From positions 1 through 64,000 of the forward strand of contig NZ_JAJITC010000016.1 in NCBI RefSeq assembly GCF_020881035.1: a DNA stretch of 64,000 nucleotides, read 5' to 3'. The stretch is from Paraburkholderia translucens. GTDB taxonomy: Bacteria > Pseudomonadota > Gammaproteobacteria > Burkholderiales > Burkholderiaceae. The notes under the pieces are model-generated. The model was not told where the DNA came from, did not search any database, and saw nothing but the letters and a program-made list of their open reading frames with translations. A program made the position numbers and the translations under genes. The number at the start of each line of letters is the position of its first letter. Position 1 is the stretch's first letter. Shown in pieces: positions 1 to 8,109 of the stretch.

Positions 1-37
1 TCGCGGCATCAAGCGCCCACACTTATCGGCTGTTGGT

Positions 38-48
38 TGTTAAAGATC
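38..48 (-). promoter_or_regulatory. boxA-like rRNA antitermination site
   Basis: On the minus strand this reads GATCTTTAACA, close to the rRNA boxA consensus TGCTCTTTAACA bound by NusB-S10. It lies about 80 bases downstream of the second promoter, as expected for an rrn leader. Confidence 0.6.
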
Positions 49-125
49 GGTTCGCCCACTGCGCAGCGCCTGAATCACCCGGCACCGCGTCGTTTGCGTC
101 GCTGCGTCTGCAGCAGAGAAACGGA

Positions 126-154
126 ATTATGAACAACTTCCAGCAGGTCGTCAA
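126..154 (-). promoter_or_regulatory. rrn P2-like promoter
   Basis: On the minus strand the -35 is TTGACG (154-149) and the -10 is CATAAT (131-126) with a 17-bp spacer. Both hexamers are one base from consensus. It lies about 105 bp downstream of a second similar promoter, giving the tandem P1-P2 arrangement of rRNA operons. Confidence 0.7.
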
Positions 155-257
155 CAGGTTTTTATCACTCGCTTAACCCGTCCACACCGCGGAAGTCCCC
201 GCCATCCAAGGCTTCCCGCTCCTCCGCGCCCCGGCGTCCGGAGCACGAAAGAGCGGG

Positions 258-286
258 ATTCTAGTCGGCGTCATCGGGACTTGCAA
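258..286 (-). promoter_or_regulatory. rrn P1-like promoter with AT-rich upstream element
   Basis: On the minus strand the -35 is TTGCAA (286-281) and the -10 is TAGAAT (263-258), spacer 17 bp. The bases just upstream (about 287-310) are strongly AT-rich in an otherwise GC-rich region, like an UP element, and overlap the stop codon of the preceding hydratase gene. Confidence 0.7.
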
Positions 287-306
287 GCAATATTTTGACA
301 AGTGTA

Positions 307-1083
307 TTAACGGTGCTTGAAAACCGCTTTGCGCTTTTCCACAAACGCGGCCATGCCCTCTTTCTGGTCCTCGGTAGCGAAAAGCGAGTGGAACAAGCGG
401 CGCTCGAAATGCACGCCCTCCGCGAGCGTCGTTTCATAGGCGCGGTTGACCGACTCCTTGATCATCATCACTGCGGGCAGCGGGAACTCCGCAATGGTCG
501 CAGCCGCGGCGATCGCTTCGTCGAGCAGCGATGCCGCCGGGATCACGCGCGAAACCAGTCCAGCGCGCTCCGCTTCGGCGGCATCCATGAAGCGGGCAGT
601 CAAACAAAGGTCCATCGCCTTTGCCTTTGACACCGCGCGCGGCAACCGCTGCGTTCCGCCGGCACCCGGCATGATGCCGAGCTTGATCTCCGGCTGACCG
701 AACTTCGCAGTGTCAGCCGCGAAAATGATGTCGCACATCATCGCCAGCTCGCAGCCGCCGCCCAGCGCAAAGCCTGCCACTGCGGCAATGATCGGCTTAC
801 GGATCGAACGAACCGTTTCCCAATTGCGCGTGATGTAGTCGCCCTTGTACACGTCCATATAGGTGTAAGACGCCATCATGCCGATGTCCGCGCCGGCCGC
901 AAACGCTTTCTCGCTACCCGTCACAACGATTGCGCCAATCGTCTCGTCGGCGTCGAACTCGCGCAGCGCGGCGCCCAGTTCGTCCATTAATGCGTCGTTC
1001 AGCGCATTCAGAGCCTTCGGACGATTCAGCGTGATCAGCCCAACCCGCCCCCGTGTCTCAACAAGAATGTTTTCGTAAGCCAT
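307..1083 (-). CDS. paaF: Enoyl-CoA hydratase (crotonase family, PaaF-like)
   Basis: A 258-residue crotonase-fold protein of full family length. It should hydrate a 2-enoyl-CoA to the 3-hydroxyacyl-CoA. Both catalytic glutamates of true hydratases are present: E112 in the GGGCELA segment and E132 in GQPEIKLG, with the oxyanion-hole glycines at 108-110. Its place next to paaN and paaG suggests that it acts on 2,3-dehydroadipyl-CoA in the lower phenylacetate pathway, as PaaF does, but a general short-chain enoyl-CoA hydratase cannot be excluded. It is divergent from paaN across a 132-bp gap holding a TetR-type operator. There is no obvious terminator between it and the rRNA promoters. Confidence 0.8.
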   Translation of the reverse strand: MAYENILVETRGRVGLITLNRPKALNALNDALMDELGAALREFDADETIGAIVVTGSEKAFAAGADIGMMASYTYMDVYKGDYITRNWETVRSIRKPIIAAVAGFALGGGCELAMMCDIIFAADTAKFGQPEIKLGIMPGAGGTQRLPRAVSKAKAMDLCLTARFMDAAEAERAGLVSRVIPAASLLDEAIAAAATIAEFPLPAVMMIKESVNRAYETTLAEGVHFERRLFHSLFATEDQKEGMAAFVEKRKAVFKHR

Positions 1084-1155
1084 TCAGCCTCCATAAGGGT
1101 TGATCGCACGCGAAAAACGCTTCGCGCTCGTTCATAGTGATGCTACCATTCACCA

Positions 1156-1169
1156 ACCAACCGGTCGGT
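1156..1169. promoter_or_regulatory. TetR-type operator (candidate PaaR site)
   Basis: ACCAACCGGTCGGT is a near-perfect palindrome of the ACCGACCGGTCGGT type bound by TetR repressors, including PaaR-like regulators of phenylacetate genes. It sits in the divergent gap between the hydratase gene and paaN, 46 bp before the paaN start, so it could control both. No tetR gene is adjacent; the only TetR in the window is about 45 kb away and has its own sites. Confidence 0.6.
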
Positions 1170-1215
1170 CAATTATTAGACAGGTCTTCCCCACGCACAG
1201 CCGAGCCTCCTTGCC

Positions 1216-2916
1216 ATGACACATCCGCTATTCACCAAGCACGAAGACACGCTTCACAAAGCGCTCGCCGCGCTTGAAACGCGCGGCTACTGGAGCCCGT
1301 TCGTCGAGATGCCTAGTCCCAAAGTGTACGGGGAAACTGCCAATGCGGACGGCGAAGCCGCGTTCAAGGCGCTTCTCGACAAGCCGTTCGACCTGGACCA
1401 ACCGTCGACTGGAGAAACCGTCGGCGCGGAAGTCTCGCCGTTTGGCTTTCCGCTCGGTGTGCGTTACCCGAAAGCCGACCCGAACGCGCTCGTCGATGCC
1501 TCCGCCGAGGCGCAACGCAGTTGGCGCGCGGCCGGCCCGCAGGCATGGATCGGCGTGAGCCTCGAAATCCTCGCGCGTCTGAATCGCGCCAGCTTCGAGA
1601 TCGGCTACAGCGTCATGCACACCACCGGCCAGGCGTTCGTGATGGCCTTCCAGGCCGGCGGCCCACACGCACAAGATCGCGCACTCGAAGCAGTCGCGCA
1701 CGCTTGGGACCAGTTGCGCCGCATTCCCGCCGACGCGCATTGGGAAAAGCCGCAGGGCAAGAATCCGCCGCTCGCGATGCACAAGCGCTACACCGTCGTG
1801 CCGCGCGGCATCGGTCTCGTGCTCGGCTGCTGCACATTCCCGACTTGGAACGGCTATCCGGGCCTGTTCGCCGATCTCGCCACTGGCAACACGGTTATCG
1901 TCAAGCCGCATCCGGGCGCGATCCTACCGCTCGCGCTGACCGTGCGCATCGCGCGCGACGTGTTGCGCGAAGCGGGCTTCGATCCGAACGTCGTGACGCT
2001 GTTCGCCACCGATCCGAACGACGGAGCCCTCGTCCAGCAACTCGCCCTGCGCCCCGAGATCAAGCTGATCGACTTCACGGGCAGCACTCCGAACGGCAAC
2101 TGGCTAGAACGCAACGCACATCACGCGCAGGTCTACACCGAAAAGGCCGGCGTCAACCAGATCGTGATCGACTCGGCCGAAGACATTCAGGCGGTCGCGC
2201 GCAACATCGCATTCTCACTGGCGCTGTACTCGGGCCAGATGTGCACCGCGCCGCAAAACATCTATGTGCCGCGCGACGGCATTAGCACCGCTGCCGGCAC
2301 GCTCAGCTTCGACGATGTCGCTCAGGCGCTTGCGGGTGCGGTGCAAAAGCTCGTCGCCGATCCGGCCCGCGCCGTCGAACTGCTCGGCGCGATCCAGAAC
2401 GAAGGCGTCGTGCAACGCATCGACGAAGCCGCCAAGCTCGGCCGCGCGCTCGTCGCGAGCCAGACGCTCGAGCATCCATCCTTTCCGGGCGCTCGCGTGC
2501 GCACGCCGCTCGTATTGCAGCTGGACGCCGCGACCGATCGTGCCCGGTTCACGAGCGAATGGTTCGGGCCAATTTCGTTCGTCATCGCGACGGACTCGAC
2601 CGCGCAGTCGCTCGACCTCGCAGGCGAGATTGCCGCCAAGCATGGCGCGCTGACGCTATCGGTCTATAGCACCGACAACGCGGTGCTCGACGCCGCGCAC
2701 GAAGCGTCGATTCGCGGCGGCGTTGCGCTGTCGATCAACCTGACCGGCGGTGTGTTCGTCAACCAATCGGCGGCGTTCTCGGACTTTCACGGCACTGGCG
2801 CCAACCCGGCCGCCAATGCCGCGCTGACCGATGCTGCTTTCGTCGCGAACCGCTTCCGCGTCGTTCAAAGCCGCGTTCATGTTGAACCGAAAACGGCGCC
2901 GGCGGTAGCTGGCTGA
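1216..2916 (+). CDS. paaN: Phenylacetic acid degradation protein PaaN (aldehyde dehydrogenase type)
   Basis: This 566-residue protein is an NAD(P)-dependent aldehyde dehydrogenase of the PaaN type, which oxidises the semialdehyde formed on ring opening of oxepin-CoA. Visible ALDH features are the cofactor-binding segment near 227-233, FTGS at 287-290, general base E309 and catalytic C343. E. coli PaaZ is about 680 residues and has a C-terminal MaoC-type hydratase that opens the ring; that domain is absent, so a separate hydrolase must supply the step. The gene starts an apparent paaN-paaG-paaI-paaK run. A 14-bp inverted repeat begins at its stop codon. Confidence 0.88.
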   Translation: MTHPLFTKHEDTLHKALAALETRGYWSPFVEMPSPKVYGETANADGEAAFKALLDKPFDLDQPSTGETVGAEVSPFGFPLGVRYPKADPNALVDASAEAQRSWRAAGPQAWIGVSLEILARLNRASFEIGYSVMHTTGQAFVMAFQAGGPHAQDRALEAVAHAWDQLRRIPADAHWEKPQGKNPPLAMHKRYTVVPRGIGLVLGCCTFPTWNGYPGLFADLATGNTVIVKPHPGAILPLALTVRIARDVLREAGFDPNVVTLFATDPNDGALVQQLALRPEIKLIDFTGSTPNGNWLERNAHHAQVYTEKAGVNQIVIDSAEDIQAVARNIAFSLALYSGQMCTAPQNIYVPRDGISTAAGTLSFDDVAQALAGAVQKLVADPARAVELLGAIQNEGVVQRIDEAAKLGRALVASQTLEHPSFPGARVRTPLVLQLDAATDRARFTSEWFGPISFVIATDSTAQSLDLAGEIAAKHGALTLSVYSTDNAVLDAAHEASIRGGVALSINLTGGVFVNQSAAFSDFHGTGANPAANAALTDAAFVANRFRVVQSRVHVEPKTAPAVAG

Positions 2917-2968
2917 AAGGCATAGGACACAACATCAGCACGAAGCACGAGTTCGTCCTATGCCTTTC
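2915..2968. repeat. 14-bp perfect inverted repeat after paaN
   Basis: GAAAGGCATAGGAC at 2915-2928 is exactly complementary to 2955-2968, with a 26-base loop. The left arm overlaps the last two bases of the paaN stop. No T-tract follows, so it is not a standard intrinsic terminator; it may be an RNA-processing or stability hairpin, or a protein-binding site. Confidence 0.6.
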
Positions 2969-3237
2969 GGCGGATGGACCGGGTCGTGCACTCTCACTAA
3001 TATCAAACATCGGAAAAGCATCGCACGCCGATTCCACCGAGTCGGAGTTTCGATGATCACCAACTTGAACCGCGATGCGATTCGCCACCTGGTTGTCGGC
3101 GGCGGCGGGGTTTCGAACGCGACGCGCGCCGGCGGCACGTGCCGCGCCGCGTTGCCGAGCATCGCCGCATCGAGCCGTTTTGTCGCTAGTCGAGCCTGCG
3201 TACACCCATCGGCAACGAGACTCTGAGGAGACACCCC
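2917..3237 (+). other. Gap between paaN and paaG
   Basis: A 321-base gap that holds the inverted repeat at its left end and a GAGGAGAC ribosome-binding sequence just before paaG. I see no convincing short gene or consensus promoter. Its length leaves it open whether paaG is co-transcribed with paaN. Confidence 0.5.
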
Positions 3238-4029
3238 ATGTCATATGAAGCGATCCGGCTGGACATCGACTCATCGAGCCACGTCGCCACCATCACGCTG
3301 AACCGCCCGGACAAGCTGAACAGCTTCACGCGCGCAATGCATCAGGAACTCGGCGCCGCGCTCGATCAGGTCGAAAAGTCCGATGCTCGCGCACTCGTGT
3401 TCACCGGCGCGGGGCGCGGCTTCTGCGCCGGGCAGGATCTCGCCGACCTCGATTTCACGCCCGGCGCCACAACCGACCTTGGCTCCGTGATCGATGAATA
3501 CTTCAATCCGTTGATCCGCCGTCTGCAGGCGCTGCCGTTTCCTGTAATCGCGGCGGTCAACGGTACGGCCGCCGGCGCGGGCGCCAATCTCGCGCTGGCC
3601 TGCGACCTGGTGCTCGCGGCACGCTCGGCGAGCTTCATCGAGGCGTTCGTGAAGATCGGTCTCGTGCCGGATTCGGGCGGCACGTGGTTCCTGCCTCAAC
3701 GCGTCGGCATGGCACGCGCGCTCGGTCTCGCGATCACCGGCGACAAACTCAGTGCCGAGAAAGCCGAAAGCTGGGGCTTGATCTGGCAGGTGGTCGACGA
3801 CGCCGAGCTCGCTTCGGCCGCGGCGAAACTCGCGACCCAGCTTGCCCAGCAACCGACACGCGCGATCGCCGCGATCAAGCAGGCGATGCGCGCGGGAGCG
3901 ACGCAAACGCTCGACCAGCAACTCGATCTCGAGCGTGATCTGCAACGCAAACTCGGCGCCTCGCACGATTACGCGGAAGGCGTGCAGGCATTTATCGAAA
4001 AGCGCGCGCCGCGCTTCGAGGGGCGTTGA
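3238..4029 (+). CDS. paaG: Ring-1,2-epoxyphenylacetyl-CoA isomerase PaaG
   Basis: A 263-residue crotonase-family isomerase that converts 1,2-epoxyphenylacetyl-CoA to oxepin-CoA, and also shifts double bonds in the beta-oxidation part of the pathway. It aligns closely with E. coli PaaG from memory, including GAGRGFCAGQDL near 57-68 and PDSGGTW around D145. The first hydratase glutamate is replaced (GAGANLAL, N117), as expected for an isomerase rather than a hydratase. A GAGGAGAC ribosome-binding site precedes the ATG. paaI begins one base after its stop. Confidence 0.9.
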   Translation: MSYEAIRLDIDSSSHVATITLNRPDKLNSFTRAMHQELGAALDQVEKSDARALVFTGAGRGFCAGQDLADLDFTPGATTDLGSVIDEYFNPLIRRLQALPFPVIAAVNGTAAGAGANLALACDLVLAARSASFIEAFVKIGLVPDSGGTWFLPQRVGMARALGLAITGDKLSAEKAESWGLIWQVVDDAELASAAAKLATQLAQQPTRAIAAIKQAMRAGATQTLDQQLDLERDLQRKLGASHDYAEGVQAFIEKRAPRFEGR

Positions 4030-4030
4030 G

Positions 4031-4492
4031 ATGTCCACGCGAACTACCGGCCCCGAGCCGATGACGCCCGACGAACTCGCCCGCGCGACGGCCGCCGCAA
4101 TGTATGAAAACGATGCCTGCAGTCGCGCGCACGGGCTCGATATTCTCGAAGTGCGCCCCGGCTATGCGCGGCTGCGCATGGTGGTACGCGATGACTTCCT
4201 GAACGGCCATCGAATCTGCCACGGCGGCCTGATCTTCACGCTCGCCGATTCGACCTTCGCGTTCGCCTGCAACACCTACAACATCAATACGGTCGCGGCC
4301 GGCTGCTCGATCGAGTATCTGCGGCCGGTCTACGGCGGCGACGTACTCATTGCCGAAGCGGTCGAGCAGACATTGAACGGACGCACCGGCATCTACGATA
4401 TCCGCGTAACAAATCGCGCTGGAGAAACCGTCGCGATGTTTCGCGGCAAATCGGCGCAAATCAAGGGCAGCCTGATTTCCGCCGGCAACTAA
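4031..4492 (+). CDS. paaI: Hydroxyphenylacetyl-CoA thioesterase PaaI
   Basis: A 153-residue hotdog-fold thioesterase that removes CoA from dead-end hydroxyphenylacetyl-CoA products and so frees CoA during phenylacetate breakdown. The family signature NGHRICHGG occurs at 58-66, followed by LADS with the probable catalytic aspartate D73. The ATG at 4031 lies one base past the paaG stop. A longer upstream reading frame overlapping paaG is unlikely because the family begins near this Met. Translational coupling to paaG is likely. Confidence 0.88.
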   Translation: MSTRTTGPEPMTPDELARATAAAMYENDACSRAHGLDILEVRPGYARLRMVVRDDFLNGHRICHGGLIFTLADSTFAFACNTYNINTVAAGCSIEYLRPVYGGDVLIAEAVEQTLNGRTGIYDIRVTNRAGETVAMFRGKSAQIKGSLISAGN

Positions 4493-4604
4493 CAGCAAAC
4501 GGCGGCCAACCGGAGCCGCCTTCACGGACAACCGTCCGCCTGGCTTTCTGGCGCCAACGCGCCGCGTGTCAGATTCAGATACTGAGGCAGCGAGGAGACA
4601 TTCG

Positions 4605-5909
4605 ATGAGCACCGCCTTTCCGCTCGATCCGATCGAGACCGCCAGCCGCGACGAGCTCGCCGCGCTCCAGCTTGAACGGCTCAAATGGTCGCTGAACCAT
4701 GCGTACGAGAATTCACCGGTGTATCGGCGCAAATTCGACGAAGCCGGCATTCATCCGGGCGATGTCAAGTCGCTCGCAGACCTCGCACGTTTTCCGTTTA
4801 CGACGAAAAAGGATCTGCGCGACGGCTATCCGTTCGGGATGTTCGCCGTGCCGCAGGAGCAGATTTCGCGAATCCATGCGTCGTCCGGGACGACCGGCAA
4901 GCCGACCGTCGTCGGCTATACGGCGCGCGACATAGACACGTGGGCGAACCTCGTCGCGCGTTCGATTCGCGCCGCGGGCGCGAAGCGCGGCGACAAGGTG
5001 CATGTGAGCTATGGCTACGGCCTCTTCACGGGCGGCCTCGGCGCGCACTACGGTGCCGAACGTGCGGGGCTCACCGTGATTCCGTTCGGCGGCGGCCAGA
5101 CCGAAAAGCAGGTACAGCTGATCCAGGATTTCCGGCCGGACATCATCATGGTGACGCCGAGCTACATGCTGTCGATCGCCGACGAGCTCGAACGCCAGGG
5201 TATCGACCCGGCCAACTGCTCATTGCGCATCGGCATCTTCGGCGCCGAGCCGTGGACCAACGATATGCGCGCTGCCATCGAAAGACGCATGGGCATCGAC
5301 GCAGTCGACATCTACGGCCTCTCCGAAGTGATGGGCCCAGGCGTCGCCTCGGAGTGCGTCGAAACCAAAGACGGCCCGACGATCTGGGAAGACCATTTTT
5401 ATCCCGAGATCATCGACCCTGAAACGGGCGAGGTGCTGCCCGATGGAGAATTCGGCGAACTCGTATTCACGTCGCTGACGAAAGAAGCGCTGCCAATCAT
5501 CCGCTACCGCACGCGCGATCTCACGCGCCTCCTGCCGGGCAGCGCCCGCACGATGCGGCGCATGGAAAAGATCACTGGCCGCTCGGACGACATGATGATC
5601 GTGCGCGGCGTCAACGTGTTCCCGACGCAGATCGAAGAACTGCTGCTCAAGCAGCACGCGCTCGCGCCGCACTATCAGATCGTACTGACCAGGGAAGGGC
5701 CGCTCGACGTATTGACGCTGAACGTCGAACCGTGCCCCGAAAGCGCGCCCGACACGTCCGCGCTCACCGCCGCGAAAGACGCACTGGCTTACGACATCAA
5801 GGCACTGATCGGCGTGAGCGCGGTGGTTAACGTGCTGGCGGTGAATGGAATCGAGCGCTCGGTGGGCAAGGCGCGGCGCGTGGTGGACAAGCGTCGGTCG
5901 GGGGTCTGA
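4605..5909 (+). CDS. paaK: Phenylacetate-CoA ligase PaaK
   Basis: A 434-residue adenylate-forming enzyme that activates phenylacetate to phenylacetyl-CoA with ATP, the first step of the pathway. The phosphate-binding loop SSGTTGKPT is at 93-101; the adenylate-binding YGLSE and the C-terminal hinge segment follow. The start at 4605 is chosen because GAGGAGAC lies just upstream and homologues begin near this Met; an upstream GTG at 4566 would add 13 residues. It follows paaI by 112 bp and is the last paa gene here. Confidence 0.9.
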   Translation: MSTAFPLDPIETASRDELAALQLERLKWSLNHAYENSPVYRRKFDEAGIHPGDVKSLADLARFPFTTKKDLRDGYPFGMFAVPQEQISRIHASSGTTGKPTVVGYTARDIDTWANLVARSIRAAGAKRGDKVHVSYGYGLFTGGLGAHYGAERAGLTVIPFGGGQTEKQVQLIQDFRPDIIMVTPSYMLSIADELERQGIDPANCSLRIGIFGAEPWTNDMRAAIERRMGIDAVDIYGLSEVMGPGVASECVETKDGPTIWEDHFYPEIIDPETGEVLPDGEFGELVFTSLTKEALPIIRYRTRDLTRLLPGSARTMRRMEKITGRSDDMMIVRGVNVFPTQIEELLLKQHALAPHYQIVLTREGPLDVLTLNVEPCPESAPDTSALTAAKDALAYDIKALIGVSAVVNVLAVNGIERSVGKARRVVDKRRSGV

Positions 5910-6016
5910 TTTGGGCGAGGGGCTTCCGGCGAATGGCAACCGGCAAGAACGTAACAACCCAACCCAAAACGGCGTCAAACACGGATCGTGATTCGACGTG
6001 ACGCCGCCTCGCCGCC

Positions 6017-7135
6017 TCACGAATTCGGCAACAGCAACCACATCCGGCCGCCCTGCTTCATCTTGCCGGCCAGATCTCCGGCATCGTCCCCGAGACCCCA
6101 GAAGTAGTCGGCGCGCACGCCACCTTTGATCGCTGTGCCGGTGTCCTGGGCGAATACAAGGCGGTTCATCGGCGAGTTCGTCAGCGGCCGCGTAGTCTGC
6201 AGGAACACCGCCGTGCCGAGAGGGATCGCGCTTGGGTCGACCGCGATCGAACGCTCCGGCGTCAGCGGCACGCCGAGCGCGCCGATCGGACCGTCCGCGC
6301 CGCCGCTCGGAATGCTTTCTGCCGACGGCATCTCGCGGAAAAACACGAAGCGCGGATTCGTGTCTAGCAGGTCATCAACGCGCGCCGGATTCGCGCGCGC
6401 CCACGCCTTGATGCCTTGCATCGTCGCTTGCGCGGGTGTGATTTCGCCATGATCGAGCAGCCAGCGCCCAATCGACTTGTATGGTTGATTGTTGGTACCG
6501 CCAAAGCCTACGCGCATTACGCTGCCGTCTTCCATCACGATGCGTCCGGAGCCCTGCACCTGCAGGAAGAACGCCTCGATCGGATCGTCGACCCAGACGA
6601 GTTCGTTGCCGCTGAGCGCGCCCGAGCGCTCGAGCTGCGCGCGTGGCGGCAACGGCGCCCCCGCACGATAGCCGGCGGGCCAACGGTACAACGCGGTCTG
6701 ATACAGGCCGTGCCGGGTGCGCGAGCCCCGCAGCAGGGGCTCGTAGTAGCCGGTGACAAGACCGTCCAGTGTGCCGTCGCTGTTCGCGAGCTGGAACGGC
6801 GTAAAGTAGGCTTCAAAGAAAGCGCGTGCGCTGGTGACGTCGAGATCGTCAATTTGCGCGGCCGCCGCGCATGCACGCGACCAGTTCGCCTGACGCGCGA
6901 GCTTCACGCAGTTTTGCCGCAACGCGGCCGTCGCGCCGATCAGCGAGTCGTCCTGCCAGCCCGGCACCTGCTGCCACGCAACCGCGGTCAAACGCGCCGA
7001 AGCGATCTGGCCAGGAATGATCGCCGCGCCGGTCGGCGGTGAAGGCCGGATAGCTCCGCCGCCACCGCAGGACGCAAGCAACACCGCGACCGACAGTGCG
7101 CCGAACCAGGCACCGGCCCGGCGGACAAAACGCAT
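6017..7135 (-). CDS. mltA: Membrane-bound lytic murein transglycosylase A
   Basis: A 372-residue lipoprotein that cleaves the MurNAc-GlcNAc bond of peptidoglycan to a 1,6-anhydro end. From the Met at 7135 there is a short signal peptide ending in the lipobox LLASC with lipidated C23, followed by glycines. The MltA barrel and the C-terminal 3D domain follow, with the catalytic aspartate expected in FAQDTGTAIKGG near the C terminus. The open frame extends further upstream, but that would bury the signal peptide, so 7135 is preferred. It converges on paaK. Confidence 0.9.
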   Translation of the reverse strand: MRFVRRAGAWFGALSVAVLLASCGGGGAIRPSPPTGAAIIPGQIASARLTAVAWQQVPGWQDDSLIGATAALRQNCVKLARQANWSRACAAAAQIDDLDVTSARAFFEAYFTPFQLANSDGTLDGLVTGYYEPLLRGSRTRHGLYQTALYRWPAGYRAGAPLPPRAQLERSGALSGNELVWVDDPIEAFFLQVQGSGRIVMEDGSVMRVGFGGTNNQPYKSIGRWLLDHGEITPAQATMQGIKAWARANPARVDDLLDTNPRFVFFREMPSAESIPSGGADGPIGALGVPLTPERSIAVDPSAIPLGTAVFLQTTRPLTNSPMNRLVFAQDTGTAIKGGVRADYFWGLGDDAGDLAGKMKQGGRMWLLLPNS

Positions 7136-7163
7136 ACAATGTTCGTTCTTGATGGAAACCGCC

Positions 7164-7325
7164 ATGTCTGATCTGTTCGACGAATACCCGATGCTCATCT
7201 TCGCGCTGGAATCGCTGCTCGCGCTCTTCCTGCTCGTCTTTATCGTCGTATGGACGTCGTCCGGAAAGAAAAAAACGGCGCGAGCCAAGTCGGCGAAAGT
7301 GTCCCAATCGCAAGAGCCACAGTGA
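7164..7325 (+). CDS. Small single-pass membrane protein, function unknown
   Basis: A 53-residue ORF with one strong hydrophobic segment (about residues 9-29) and a lysine-rich cytoplasmic tail, the layout of a small inner-membrane protein. An alternative ATG at 7152 adds four residues. It starts only 28 bp from the mltA start on the other strand, so their promoters must overlap. I do not recognise a family. The composition and the clean membrane topology argue for a real gene, but comparison with other genomes would decide it. Confidence 0.5.
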   Translation: MSDLFDEYPMLIFALESLLALFLLVFIVVWTSSGKKKTARAKSAKVSQSQEPQ

Positions 7326-7419
7326 TCTTAACCGGCGCACTGCTCACCGCCCTGTTCAACCACTCGCTGCGCCACACGCCCATACAAAGTCAATAGAGAC
7401 CGAGCAGCGCAGCGCCGGT

Positions 7420-7794
7420 TCAATGCAACGTCCGCGGCATGCGCAATACGAACTCCGGCACCGCAGCCTCGAAGCGCTCGCCATCCTCCGCCACACAGAA
7501 GTAATCGCCACGCATCGTGCCGACCGGCGTCGCGATCACTGCCCAACTCGTGTATTCGAATTGCTCGCCCGGTTTGAGCAGCGGCTGATGACCGACCACG
7601 CCTAGACCTTTGACTTCCTGCACGGTGTTCTCGCTGTCAGTGATGATCCAGTGACGCGCGATCAATTGCGCAGGCACATGGCCAGTGTTACGGATGGTCA
7701 ACGTATAGGCAAAGGCATACTGGCGACGCTCCGGGTCCGATTCTTCGGGCAGATATTGCACTTGCGCCGAGACGCTGAATTCGTACTGGCTCAT
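7420..7794 (-). CDS. apaG: ApaG-domain protein
   Basis: A 124-residue protein with the whole ApaG (DUF525) fold, an immunoglobulin-like beta sandwich. Typical segments are YTLTIRN, ARHWIITD, GVVGHQPLLKPGE and MRGDYFCV. In enterobacteria apaG neighbours apaH and is linked to cobalt and magnesium efflux phenotypes, but its biochemical role is not settled. Here it is alone, divergent from rpe. The start at 7794 matches the family length; the much longer open frame upstream has no coding support. Confidence 0.88.
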   Translation of the reverse strand: MSQYEFSVSAQVQYLPEESDPERRQYAFAYTLTIRNTGHVPAQLIARHWIITDSENTVQEVKGLGVVGHQPLLKPGEQFEYTSWAVIATPVGTMRGDYFCVAEDGERFEAAVPEFVLRMPRTLH

Positions 7795-8109
7795 CCTGAT
7801 TCCGGTCTGGTCAAACGGGTGTGAAAAATCGTGGAAGGCCCGAACGCCAGTGGTCTGCGGGTGCAGCGGCGATGCGGCGCTCATGGAGTGGCATTCTGCT
7901 TGATGCGCGGCATGGCCGCAACCAGACGCTCCATTCGGCCAGGAGCGTCCAGGACGTTGGGACATGACTGCTTGCCGCGCCGCTTCTCCACGCCGATTTT
8001 TTGCGTCCTTCCATCGCACGAATGCGCCACGCCAACTGCCGCCCGCGCCACGGCCGGCACGCGCAAAAACGGTAAAATGACGCTTTCCCGCTTGCAGCCG
8101 GCCCCTCTC
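7795..8109. other. Divergent gap between apaG and rpe
   Basis: These 315 bases contain no convincing gene. A TAAAAT hexamer at 8073-8078 could be a weak -10 for rpe, but I see no matching -35. Confidence 0.4.

Larger units (their letters stand above)
1..306 (-). other. Leader and promoter region of an rRNA operon off the left edge
   Basis: This gene-free stretch reads leftward as two tandem sigma70-like promoters followed by a boxA-like element, which is the usual arrangement upstream of 16S rRNA. The last 50 bases before the edge resemble the Burkholderia rRNA leader as I remember it. No mature rRNA sequence is inside the window, so the operon itself is inferred. Confidence 0.7.

Noticed and set aside
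5970..6006. 8-bp inverted repeat CGGCGTCA/TGACGCCG between paaK and mltA as a terminator
   Set aside because: The spacer is 21 bases and no T-tract follows on either strand; too weak to call.
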